Shown in pieces: positions 49,823-57,430 of a stretch of 57,430 bases of DNA. Numbering within the stretch: position 1 is the stretch's first letter; the number at the start of each line of letters is the position of its first letter. The stretch is from Vibrio sp. UBA2441 (GTDB taxonomy: Bacteria > Pseudomonadota > Gammaproteobacteria > Enterobacterales > Vibrionaceae). The translations under genes and the position numbers were made by a program. The notes beneath the pieces are model-generated. The model was not told the DNA's origin and did no database searches. It saw only the letters and a list, made by a program, of their open reading frames with translations. The stretch lies in NCBI GenBank assembly GCA_002342685.1, contig DDQN01000031.1:1-57430 (forward strand). Direction: 5' to 3'.

Positions 49823-51022
49823 TTAATCTTGTATTGTTTCGAGCGGGACTCTTACCCACCCTTCCATTAATACTCGGGCGCTACGACTCATTACTGCTTT
49901 TTCAACGACCCAACCTTGCTGACTCTCCGACGCTTGTGCTCCTACCGTTAACGTGCCGGACGGATGACCAAATGTGATAGATTCCTTTTCCCCTCCTCCC
50001 GCAGCCAAATTCACTACGGTACCCGGAACGCACGCCGCTGATGCAATAGCTACCGCTGCTGTCCCCATCATGGCATGATGTAGTTTGCCCATTGAAAGTG
50101 CCCGGACCAGAATATCAATATCATTTGCTGCCACGATCTTACCGCTGGATGACTGGTAATCTTTGGGCTGGGCAACAAACGCAACCTTGGGTGTATGTTG
50201 ACGAGTCGCGGCATCTTCCAGTTTATCTACCAGGCCCATTTTAAGCGCTCCATAAGCCCGTATGGTTTCAAATCGGGTTAAGGCATCAACATCGTTATTA
50301 ATGTCGTCTTGCAACTCCGTTCCACGATAGACGATGGATTCTGCATCCAGAAAAATAGTAGGAATACCCGCGTTAATTAACGTTACGTTAAAGGTACCAA
50401 CACCGGGAACGTCCAAAACATCGACCACGTTCCCAGTAGGAAACATATTCCCCTCCCCATCTGCTGGGTCCATAAAGTCGACTTGGATCTCTGCCGCAGG
50501 AAAGGTCACACCATCAAGTTCGAACTCACCCGTCTCCTGTACTTCACCGTTAGTTATAGGCACATGAATTAGGATGGTTTTACCAATATTGACCTGCCAA
50601 ACACGTACTGTAGCAATGCCATTTGCTGGTATACGATCTTCTGGCAACAAACCACTATGAATAGCAAAAGGACCTACTGCCGCAGAAAGGTTCCCACAAT
50701 TACCACTCCAGTCTAAAAAAGGTTTATCAATGGACACCTGACCAAAAAGGTAATCAACGTCGTGATCTGAACGGAGACTCTTGGACACAATCACCGTTTT
50801 ACTGGTGCTGGAAGTAGCTCCGCCCATGCCATCGATCTGTTTGCCATAAGGATCAGGACTACCAATAACTCTAAGTAGTAGTTTGTCACGAATAGTTCCG
50901 GGTTGTTGAGCCGCCTTAGGTAGGTCGTCTAGTTTAAAGAAAACCCCTTTGCTGGTACCGCCTCTCATATAAGTGGCGGCGACTCTCATCTGCGATTGAG
51001 CAGAGTTTTTTTTCATTGTCAT
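49823..51022 (-). CDS. prpF: 2-methylaconitate cis-trans isomerase PrpF
   Basis: Partner of AcnD: isomerises the AcnD product so that it can be hydrated to 2-methylisocitrate. 399 residues from ATG 51022 (MTMKKNSAQSQMRV), chosen for the AGGAG about nine bases ahead. Signatures: ATYMRGGTSKGVFF, GNCGNLSAAVGPFA and MMGTAAVAIASAACVPGT. It begins 17 bases after acnD. Confidence 0.95.
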   Translation of the reverse strand: MTMKKNSAQSQMRVAATYMRGGTSKGVFFKLDDLPKAAQQPGTIRDKLLLRVIGSPDPYGKQIDGMGGATSSTSKTVIVSKSLRSDHDVDYLFGQVSIDKPFLDWSGNCGNLSAAVGPFAIHSGLLPEDRIPANGIATVRVWQVNIGKTILIHVPITNGEVQETGEFELDGVTFPAAEIQVDFMDPADGEGNMFPTGNVVDVLDVPGVGTFNVTLINAGIPTIFLDAESIVYRGTELQDDINNDVDALTRFETIRAYGALKMGLVDKLEDAATRQHTPKVAFVAQPKDYQSSSGKIVAANDIDILVRALSMGKLHHAMMGTAAVAIASAACVPGTVVNLAAGGGEKESITFGHPSGTLTVGAQASESQQGWVVEKAVMSRSARVLMEGWVRVPLETIQD

Positions 51023-51039
51023 GTTCTCTACTCCTTCCA

Positions 51040-53616
51040 CTAGGCCAAGAAATCTTGAGCAAATCGTTGCAAGACGCCACCAGCGGCGTACACATCAACT
51101 TCTTCAGCCGTATCAAGTCGACACGTTACAGCCACATCCAGCTTTTCACCATTAGCTCTAGTAATGACTAAAGCCAAATCGACGCCGGGTTGAATATCAC
51201 CAGTCACATCGAAAATTTCGGTACCATCAAGGTTAAGTGAATGACGATTTTGACCCTGCTTGAACTGCAAAGGTAATACGCCCATACCTACAAGATTGGT
51301 ACGATGAATCCGCTCAAAACCTTCCGCGACTATGGTTTCAACGCCAGCAAGCCTGACACCTTTCGCTGCCCAGTCACGCGACGAGCCTTGCCCGTAATCG
51401 CCACCAGCGATAATAATAAGTGGTTGTTTACGATTCATGTAGGTTTCAATAGCTTCCCACATACGCATTACCTTTCCTTCTGGCTCAACACGGGCTAAGG
51501 ATCCCTGAACCACCTTGCCATCTTCTTTGACCATTTCATTGAACAGTTTCGGATTGGCAAAGGTCGCTCGCTGTGCAGTAAGGTGATCCCCTCTATGAGT
51601 CGCATAGGAGTTAAAATCCTCTTCCGGCACCTTCATTTTTGTCAGGTATTCACCCGCAGCACTTGAGGCGAGAATAGCGTTAGATGGCGATAGGTGATCT
51701 GTTGTGATGTTGTCTGGTAATATCGCCAAAGGACGCATACCTGAGAGTGTTCGCTCTCCTGCTAATGCCCCTTCCCAATACGGAGGGCGACGAATATAAG
51801 TACTGGTGGGACGCCAGTCATAAAGCGGATTACTTTTTTCAGCTGACTCATCAAGCTTAAACATCTTGATATACACCTGATTAAACTGTTCCGGTTTAAC
51901 GCATTTATTAACCACAGCATCAATCTCATCATCACTCGGCCACAAATCATTCAGATAGATAAGATTCCCTTTACTATCTGCGCCTAATGGATCCCGTTCA
52001 ATATCAAACCGGATCGTACCAGCCAATGCATATGCCAGAACCAATGGCGGTGATGCTAAGAAAGCTTGCTTAGCATAAGGATGGATACGCCCGTCGAAAT
52101 TTCGGTTTCCTGAAAGCACGGCTGTGGTATATAGATCTCGTTGTATCACTTCTTGTTGAATGTCTGGATCCAACGCACCACTCATACCATTACAGGTTGT
52201 GCATGCGTAACCGACAATGCCAAAGCCAAGCTTTTCCAGCTCTGGTAGTAATCCCGATTCCTCTAGATAAAGTTTTGCGACTTTTGAGCCCGGTGCGAAT
52301 GAACTTTTAACCCACGGTTTTCTGCTAAGGCCAAGTTCATTGGCTTTCTTTGCCAATAAGCCTGCCGCCACTACATTTCTGGGGTTACTGGTATTAGTGC
52401 AGGATGTAATGGCCGCAATAATTACCGCACCATCGGGTAGCAAACCATCTGGTTGTTGCCACTCTCCAGCAATGCCTCTTTCTGCCAATTCGGAAGTCGG
52501 CAACCGGCGATGAGGATTTGAAGGCCCTGCCATGTTTCGCTGTACCTGAGACAAATCAAATTCCAATACTCTCTCATAAACCGCACTTTCAAGATCGTCA
52601 GCCCATAATCCTGTGTGTTTGGCGTATTGCTCAACCAGTTCAACTTGTTTGTCGTCACGCCCGGTTAATTTAAGGTAATTAATCGTCTGCTCATCGATAT
52701 AAAACATACCTGCGCTAGCACCATATTCCGGGGTCATATTTGAGATTGTCGCCCGGTCTCCTACGGTAAGTGCTTTTACTCCCTCACCAAAAAACTCCAG
52801 ATAAGCGGATACAACCCGTTGTTCTCTCAAGAACTCGGTTATTGCCAATACAATATCAGTAGCAGTGATGCCAGGTTGACGTTGACCAGTCAGCTTTACT
52901 CCAACAATATCCGGCAGTCGCATCATAGAAGGCCTGCCAAGCATGACCGTTTCGGCTTCAAGACCACCAACACCTATCGCTATAACACCCAATGCATCCA
53001 CATGAGGCGTGTGGCTATCGGTGCCTACACAAGTATCTGGAAAAGCAACGCCCTCTTTAACTTGAATAACCGGTGACATTTTTTCCAGATTGATCTGATG
53101 CATAATGCCGTTACCCGCAGGGATAACATTAACGTTCTCAAATGCCGTTTTACACCACTCAATAAAGTGGAATCTATCTTCATTACGGCGATCTTCTATT
53201 GCTCTGTTTTTATCAAATGAACCTTGCTCAAAGCCTGCATGTTCAACAGCTAATGAATGATCGACGATCAACTGTGTTTCCACTACCGGATTCACCTTTG
53301 CAGGGTCTCCTCCTTTTTCAGCAATCGCATCTCGCAAACCCGCTAAGTCAACAAAAGCCGTCTGACCTAAAATATCGTGACAGACAACGCGAGCAGGATA
53401 CCAAGGAAAATCAAGGTCGCGTTTTTTGTTAATGATCTGCCCGAGCGACTCAGTCAAAGCGTCGGGGTCGCAGCGGCGAACTAGATTTTCAGCCAACACG
53501 CGAGCGGTATAAGGCAAATGTTGGTAGGCACCTTCCGAGAGATTATTAACGGCTTCGCGAGTATCAAAATACTCCACTTGAGTGCCTGGCAGCATTTTTC
53601 GATATTGGGTATTCAT
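51040..53616 (-). CDS. acnD: Fe/S-dependent 2-methylisocitrate dehydratase AcnD
   Basis: Aconitase-family enzyme that dehydrates 2-methylcitrate. I prefer ATG 53616 (MNTQYRKMLPGTQVEYFD, 858 residues); an in-frame ATG three codons earlier is possible. Cluster cysteines lie in AITSCTNTSNPRNVV and YACTTCNGMSG. VGTDSHTPHVDALGVIAIGV and GGDYGQGSSRDWAAKG are aconitase motifs. AcnD with PrpF replaces PrpD in this version of the pathway. Confidence 0.95.
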   Translation of the reverse strand: MNTQYRKMLPGTQVEYFDTREAVNNLSEGAYQHLPYTARVLAENLVRRCDPDALTESLGQIINKKRDLDFPWYPARVVCHDILGQTAFVDLAGLRDAIAEKGGDPAKVNPVVETQLIVDHSLAVEHAGFEQGSFDKNRAIEDRRNEDRFHFIEWCKTAFENVNVIPAGNGIMHQINLEKMSPVIQVKEGVAFPDTCVGTDSHTPHVDALGVIAIGVGGLEAETVMLGRPSMMRLPDIVGVKLTGQRQPGITATDIVLAITEFLREQRVVSAYLEFFGEGVKALTVGDRATISNMTPEYGASAGMFYIDEQTINYLKLTGRDDKQVELVEQYAKHTGLWADDLESAVYERVLEFDLSQVQRNMAGPSNPHRRLPTSELAERGIAGEWQQPDGLLPDGAVIIAAITSCTNTSNPRNVVAAGLLAKKANELGLSRKPWVKSSFAPGSKVAKLYLEESGLLPELEKLGFGIVGYACTTCNGMSGALDPDIQQEVIQRDLYTTAVLSGNRNFDGRIHPYAKQAFLASPPLVLAYALAGTIRFDIERDPLGADSKGNLIYLNDLWPSDDEIDAVVNKCVKPEQFNQVYIKMFKLDESAEKSNPLYDWRPTSTYIRRPPYWEGALAGERTLSGMRPLAILPDNITTDHLSPSNAILASSAAGEYLTKMKVPEEDFNSYATHRGDHLTAQRATFANPKLFNEMVKEDGKVVQGSLARVEPEGKVMRMWEAIETYMNRKQPLIIIAGGDYGQGSSRDWAAKGVRLAGVETIVAEGFERIHRTNLVGMGVLPLQFKQGQNRHSLNLDGTEIFDVTGDIQPGVDLALVITRANGEKLDVAVTCRLDTAEEVDVYAAGGVLQRFAQDFLA

Positions 53617-53693
53617 ATGTTCCATCCATGATAATTATGACTGGCAATGGTTACTTAAATGATTGCCAGCCTATTTGCATTTACGCCGCCAGA

Positions 53694-54824
53694 CTATTTA
53701 CGTTTTTCTATTGGCAACCATTCTTGATGCTCTGGTCCATCATAATCAGCACTAGGCCTGATGATTCGGTTGTTGGCACGCTGTTCGTAAACGTGTGCAG
53801 CCCAACCGGTCAAACGGCTCATTACAAAAATAGGCGTAAATAATTTGGTAGGAATATCGAGGAAGTGATATGCCGACGCATGGAAAAAATCCGCATTACA
53901 GAACAGGCCTTTTTCGCGTTTCATCACAGATTCAACGCGTTCAGAAACGGCGTAAAGGTGCGTATCACCTACTGCCAAAGAAAGGTCTTTGGACCATTTT
54001 TTTATCAACGCATTGCGCGGGTCCGACTCTCGATAGATGGCATGGCCAAAACCCATAATTTTTTCTTTGGCTTCTAGCATGCGTAATATTTCACGTTCCG
54101 CTTCTTCCGGAGTTTGCCAATCTTTTATCATTGCCATGGCTGCTTCATTTGCTCCGCCGTGTAATGGCCCACGAAGGGTGCCAATAGCGGCAGTAACACA
54201 AGAATGAATATCGGAAAGTGTGGAAGCACAAACTCGAGCCGCAAATGTAGAAGCATTAAATTCATGCTCAGCATAAAGAATAAGTGAACAATGCATCACT
54301 TTTTTATGCAACTCTGTAGGTGCTTTGTCGGTTAACAATTTTAAGAAGTAACCACCAATGCTCTCTTCTGTTTTGTCCTCTGTATCAATTCGTATACCGT
54401 CATGACTGTATCGGTACCAGTAACAGATAATTGCCGGAAAAAGCGATAACATTCTTTCTGTTGCTTGTTGCTGTCCGGAAAAGTCTGTCTCTTGTTCAAG
54501 GTTACCTAATACTGAACAACCTGTTCTCATCACGTCCATAGGGTGTGCATCTTTAGGGATGAGTTCCAGTGCACTTTTTAACGCTGCTGGTAGGCCTCGC
54601 AAACTCACCAACATCGTCTTATATTCATCAAGTTCTTTTTGATTGGGCAAGTGACCACGTAACAATAAATGTGCCACTTCTTCAAATTCTGCGTGATTAG
54701 CTAAGTCAGTAATATCGTAACCGCGATAAGTTAACCCTGTTCCCGATTGACCAACAGTGCATAAAGATGTTGTACCTGCGCTTTGTCCTCTAAGCCCTGC
54801 ACCACTCAATTTTTTGTCCGACAT
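53694..54824 (-). CDS. prpC: 2-methylcitrate synthase PrpC
   Basis: Condenses propionyl-CoA with oxaloacetate. 376 residues of the citrate synthase fold; catalytic His and Asp in GGANEAAMAMI, GFGHAIYRESDPRN and FCNADFFHASAYHFL. It has the PrpC-type start LSGAGLRGQSAGTTSLCTVG. A 117-bp gap with an imperfect hairpin (about 54843-54890) separates it from prpB. Confidence 0.96.
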   Translation of the reverse strand: MSDKKLSGAGLRGQSAGTTSLCTVGQSGTGLTYRGYDITDLANHAEFEEVAHLLLRGHLPNQKELDEYKTMLVSLRGLPAALKSALELIPKDAHPMDVMRTGCSVLGNLEQETDFSGQQQATERMLSLFPAIICYWYRYSHDGIRIDTEDKTEESIGGYFLKLLTDKAPTELHKKVMHCSLILYAEHEFNASTFAARVCASTLSDIHSCVTAAIGTLRGPLHGGANEAAMAMIKDWQTPEEAEREILRMLEAKEKIMGFGHAIYRESDPRNALIKKWSKDLSLAVGDTHLYAVSERVESVMKREKGLFCNADFFHASAYHFLDIPTKLFTPIFVMSRLTGWAAHVYEQRANNRIIRPSADYDGPEHQEWLPIEKRK

Positions 54825-54941
54825 GACGAACTCCTTTCCTGTGTTCGAAGCATCCCTACTGCGTGTTTTACAACAAAGCTTCGACCGTTTTACGTTATTG
54901 GATTAATGTTTATATTTATGTTTTAAACTATTCTAAAAATA

Positions 54942-55835
54942 CTATTTACCCGAAAACAGTTGATCTAATTTATCTTCGTAATCGTGATAATTAAGATGCG
55001 CGTATAACTCTTTTCTGGTTTGCATTTGGTCTACAACGGCTTCTTGATTTCCAACCTGCAATAGGTGCTCATACACCATTTCAGCGGCTTTATTCATTGC
55101 TCGGAAAGCGCTTAATGGATATAACACCATATCAACAGAGTGCTCAGCCAGTTCGCTTCCACCATAAAGTGGTGTCTGTCCAAACTCAGTAATATTGGCA
55201 AGTATCGGTACGTGTTTACCTGTAGCAGAGCGCAATGCATAAGAGAATGTCTGATACTGATCGAGTTCGGTCATTGCTTCCGGGAAAATCATATCGGCAC
55301 CTGCTTCCACACAAGCAATCGCACGTTCAATCGCTGAGTCTATCCCTTCAACTGCAAGCGCATCCGTGCGGGCCATAATGACAAACTCATCATTAACTCT
55401 GGCGTCCACCGCGGCTTTTACTCGGTCAACCATCTCCTCTTTACTCACAATGGCTTTATTTGGTCTATGCCCACAACGTTTTTGCGCCACCTGATCTTCC
55501 ATATGGATTGCACCGGCACCTGCTTTTTCCATCGCTTTAATCGTTCTGGCAATATTAAATGCCCCACCAAAGCCGGTATCAATATCGACCATCAAAGGCA
55601 AATCACATGCATTGGTGATTCTTTCCACATCGACCAGAACGTCGTTAAGTGTTGTGATCCCCAAATCAGGTAAACCGTAAGAGGCATTTGCAATCCCTCC
55701 ACCTGAAAGGTAGATCGCCTGATGACCAACGTTTTTTGCCATCATGGCGCAGTACGGATTAACAGTACCAACAATTTGCAATGGGTTGTTTTCTTTAACG
55801 GCGAGACGAAATTTCGCGCCTTGGCTTAAGCTCAT
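54942..55835 (-). CDS. prpB: 2-methylisocitrate lyase PrpB
   Basis: Splits 2-methylisocitrate into pyruvate and succinate. 297 residues: GTVNPYCAMMAKNVGHQAIY, metal-binding VDIDTGFGG, HMEDQVAQKRCGHRPNK with the catalytic KRCGH loop, and MARTDALAVEG. It overlaps the GntR regulator by 4 bases. Confidence 0.97.
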   Translation of the reverse strand: MSLSQGAKFRLAVKENNPLQIVGTVNPYCAMMAKNVGHQAIYLSGGGIANASYGLPDLGITTLNDVLVDVERITNACDLPLMVDIDTGFGGAFNIARTIKAMEKAGAGAIHMEDQVAQKRCGHRPNKAIVSKEEMVDRVKAAVDARVNDEFVIMARTDALAVEGIDSAIERAIACVEAGADMIFPEAMTELDQYQTFSYALRSATGKHVPILANITEFGQTPLYGGSELAEHSVDMVLYPLSAFRAMNKAAEMVYEHLLQVGNQEAVVDQMQTRKELYAHLNYHDYEDKLDQLFSGK

Positions 55836-56548
55836 GAGAGGTTCTCCTTTCCTGACTTCATCTGTTGTTCAATAAGAATTCGACTTCCTGATATATGCCT
55901 GCGCATTAATATTTCGGCTAGCTCTTCATCGCGATTAGCAATCGCTTGTAAAATAAATTTGTGCTCTTCCAATGCCTGTTCAGGCCGGGAATGAGATCGC
56001 GGAGATTGATATCGATACATTCTAAGAAGGTGATATAACTCGTCGCACAGCAGTGAAACCAACTTTTTGTTTCTGCTGGCTTTAATGATTCGATAGTGAA
56101 AATCGAAGTCACCCTGCTGATGAAAATAAGACTTACCCTCCACCTGATCGATATGGTTAGAATGTGTAGACAATAACTGTTTTAGCGCATTCAGCTCTTC
56201 TTGGTTGATGTTGCGAGCAGCAAGGCGTGCAGCCATACCTTCTAATGATTCACGTACAGCATACAATTCAGAAAGGTGCTCTGATGAAAAGGTAATAACT
56301 CGTGCCCCCACATGAGGGATTCGTTCAATGAGCCCTAAACCTTCTAAACGCATAATGGCCTCTCGTAACGGACCACGGCTAACTCCCAACTGTTTTGATA
56401 ATTCTGGCTCTGAGATTTTTTCACCCGGTGTTATGTCACCAGCAACAATCGCTTCTATAAGATATTCCGTCAGGTTCTCAGATTTAGTTGTTTCTTTTTC
56501 TGAGAAGATTGTCTTTTGACCGTCAATTTTACTGTCTACTAAGCTCAT
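55832..56548 (-). CDS. GntR-family regulator of the propionate operon (FCD type)
   Basis: 238 residues. An N-terminal winged helix (SEPELSKQLGVSRGPLREAI, then MRLEGLGLIERIPHVGARV) is followed by a helical FCD ligand domain (ELYAVRESLEGMAARLAA, HRIIKASRN-like part HYRIIKASRNKKL). It is the first gene of the operon, overlapping prpB. In gammaproteobacteria with this gene order the GntR protein (often called PrpR) represses prp and is released by a 2-methylcitrate-pathway intermediate. The palindrome at 56626-56637 is its likely operator. Confidence 0.9.
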   Translation of the reverse strand: MSLVDSKIDGQKTIFSEKETTKSENLTEYLIEAIVAGDITPGEKISEPELSKQLGVSRGPLREAIMRLEGLGLIERIPHVGARVITFSSEHLSELYAVRESLEGMAARLAARNINQEELNALKQLLSTHSNHIDQVEGKSYFHQQGDFDFHYRIIKASRNKKLVSLLCDELYHLLRMYRYQSPRSHSRPEQALEEHKFILQAIANRDEELAEILMRRHISGSRILIEQQMKSGKENLS

Positions 56549-56625
56549 ATAAACTTCTCTAAAATGTTAACAATGTGTATCTGTGGTATAAAAAATAGAC
56601 TATCCACCAGCCTAATTACAAGAAC

Positions 56626-56637
56626 ATTGTCGACAAT
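56626..56637. promoter_or_regulatory. Operator-like palindrome ATTGTCGACAAT
   Basis: A perfect 12-bp palindrome in the 303-bp divergent region between the GntR gene (start 56548) and tctC (start 56852). The TTGTCGACAA form is typical of FCD-type GntR operators, and I recall the same motif for PrpR in related bacteria. It could control both directions. Confidence 0.65.
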
Positions 56638-56794
56638 TACGACTAATGTCTAACGAATATATGCCTCGAAGTCATCCACAAAAGTGACACCGTGAACAAT
56701 ATGAACAAAATGCCAAATATGGAATCAATTCTCTTTATAGCCCCTTTACATACATATTTTTAACAATCATCTAACTTGTAGGTAGCTTAAATCC

Positions 56795-56811
56795 AAAAGG
56801 TTACGCCTTTT
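56795..56811 (+). promoter_or_regulatory. Small hairpin upstream of tctC
   Basis: AAAAGG, a 5-base loop TTACG and CCTTTT form a 6-bp stem 40 bases before the tctC start. It may be a leader structure. Weak evidence. Confidence 0.25.
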
Positions 56812-56851
56812 GACAGCTCAACGGTCACCCTCATACAAAAGGACAATGATT

Positions 56852-57430
56852 ATGTTTAAACCTCTATTAGCTGCGGCTTTAATTTCTTCTACGCTTTCAT
56901 GGAACGCTCTGGCAGCAGACATCGAAAAGATACACTTTTTAATTCCTGGTGGTGCTGGTGGCGGCTGGGATATGACCGCACGAGGAACAGGTGATGCACT
57001 TGTAAAGGCAGATATTGTCGACAAAGTTTCTTTCCAAAACTTATCTGGCGGCGGTGGTGGTAAAGCTATCGCTCACCTGATTGAAACAGCGGAAAGACAA
57101 CCAGATACATTGATGGTTAACTCAACTCCTATTGTGGTTCGATCGCTTACCGGCATTTTTCCTCAATCTTTTAGAGATTTAACTCCAGTAGCAGCCACCA
57201 TTGCTGACTACGGTGCAATCGTTGCTCCGGCTGACTCAAAATACAATACATGGCAAGACGTTGTCGCCGACTTTAAAGAAAACCCACGTAAGGTAAAAAT
57301 TGCTGGCGGCTCGGCAAGAGGCAGCATGGACCATCTTGTTGTTGCGGCGGCATTTCAGGGTGAAGGGTTCGACGCAAAATCGGTTCGTTATGTCGCCTAC
57401 GACGCTGGCGGTAAAGCGTTAGCCGCTATT
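56852..57430 (+). CDS. tctC: TctC-type periplasmic solute-binding protein (5' part, cut by the window end)
   Basis: Starts at the ATG 56852, eight bases after AAAGGA; an ATG two codons earlier is too close to that site. The 193 codons in the window are all open. A signal peptide MFKPLLAAALISSTLSWNAL (cleavage after LAA) precedes IEKIHFLIPGGAGGGWDMTA and VSFQNLSGGGGGKAIAHLIE, then GGSARGSMDHLVVAA. This is the layout of TctC proteins of tripartite tricarboxylate transporters; the membrane subunits TctB and TctA are expected beyond the edge. Divergence from the prp operon suggests uptake of a tricarboxylate or short-chain acid linked to the pathway. Confidence 0.88.
   Translation, partial: MFKPLLAAALISSTLSWNALAADIEKIHFLIPGGAGGGWDMTARGTGDALVKADIVDKVSFQNLSGGGGGKAIAHLIETAERQPDTLMVNSTPIVVRSLTGIFPQSFRDLTPVAATIADYGAIVAPADSKYNTWQDVVADFKENPRKVKIAGGSARGSMDHLVVAAAFQGEGFDAKSVRYVAYDAGGKALAAI

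Overview
The window looks like a piece of a chromosome from a marine gammaproteobacterium of the Vibrionaceae, most likely a Vibrio or close relative. The main reasons are the gene order ccoNOQP - ccoHIS - TauE/SafE-like - fnr - uspE - ttcA, which I recall from Vibrio chromosomes, an FNR nearly identical in its core to that of E. coli, a potABCD operon with Vibrio-type PotA, and a degenerate recombination site that resembles Vibrio integron repeats (VCR). The DNA is AT-rich. I saw no rRNA, tRNA or CRISPR array.

Layout. (1) Positions 1-7.8 kb are an accessory region. It holds an IS1202-like (ISNCY family) element at 326-2070 with a 17-bp target duplication and a frameshifted transposase, an orphan AbiEi-like antitoxin gene, a ParB-like gene with a DGHTR variant of the DGQHR motif divergent from a DndB-like gene, a fragment of an IS3-type element, degenerate attC-like sites, a metallophosphoesterase that has lost a normal start codon, and a cluster of TTCATGAACC repeats. 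(2) 7.8-12.9 kb encode signalling: a response regulator-GGDEF protein, a PAS hybrid histidine kinase, and a Cache-domain chemoreceptor with an FNR-like site upstream. (3) 13.0-23.6 kb are the respiratory block: cbb3 oxidase structural and assembly genes, the anaerobic regulator fnr with a perfect FNR box at its own promoter, uspE and ttcA. (4) 23.7-26.1 kb hold three minus-strand envelope genes (DUF2987, Bax-like glucosaminidase, membrane protein with an acidic tail). (5) 26.4-30.3 kb are potABCD. (6) 30.4-36.4 kb hold cobB, amtB (with a near-consensus sigma-54 promoter and an NtrC-type site) and a Cache-domain kinase with an NtrC-family regulator that lacks the GAFTGA loop. (7) 36.6-47.8 kb are mixed core genes: mobAB, nagK, a DTW protein, a sterol-desaturase-like protein, DUF2750, a MATE pump divergent from an AraC regulator, queC, a YidA-type phosphatase, a NUDIX-PAP2 fusion with a degenerate PAP2 half, and a GNAT. 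(8) 47.9-56.5 kb are the propionate (2-methylcitrate) operon, read on the minus strand as GntR regulator-prpB-prpC-acnD-prpF-prpE, divergent from a tctC-type solute-binding gene that runs off the right edge.

How the genes work together. Oxygen-poor life is a theme: the high-affinity cbb3 oxidase and its copper/haem assembly factors sit next to FNR, and the nearby chemoreceptor may share FNR control. The prp operon converts propionyl-CoA to pyruvate and succinate by the AcnD/PrpF variant of the cycle; a palindromic operator lies between its GntR regulator and tctC. The region I consider most likely to hold something undescribed is 2.1-5.7 kb, where two DGQHR/ParB-like proteins are encoded back to back around a GC-rich perfect palindrome next to an orphan antitoxin, and 6.2-7.7 kb, which looks like an eroded integron cassette cluster with no integrase in view.
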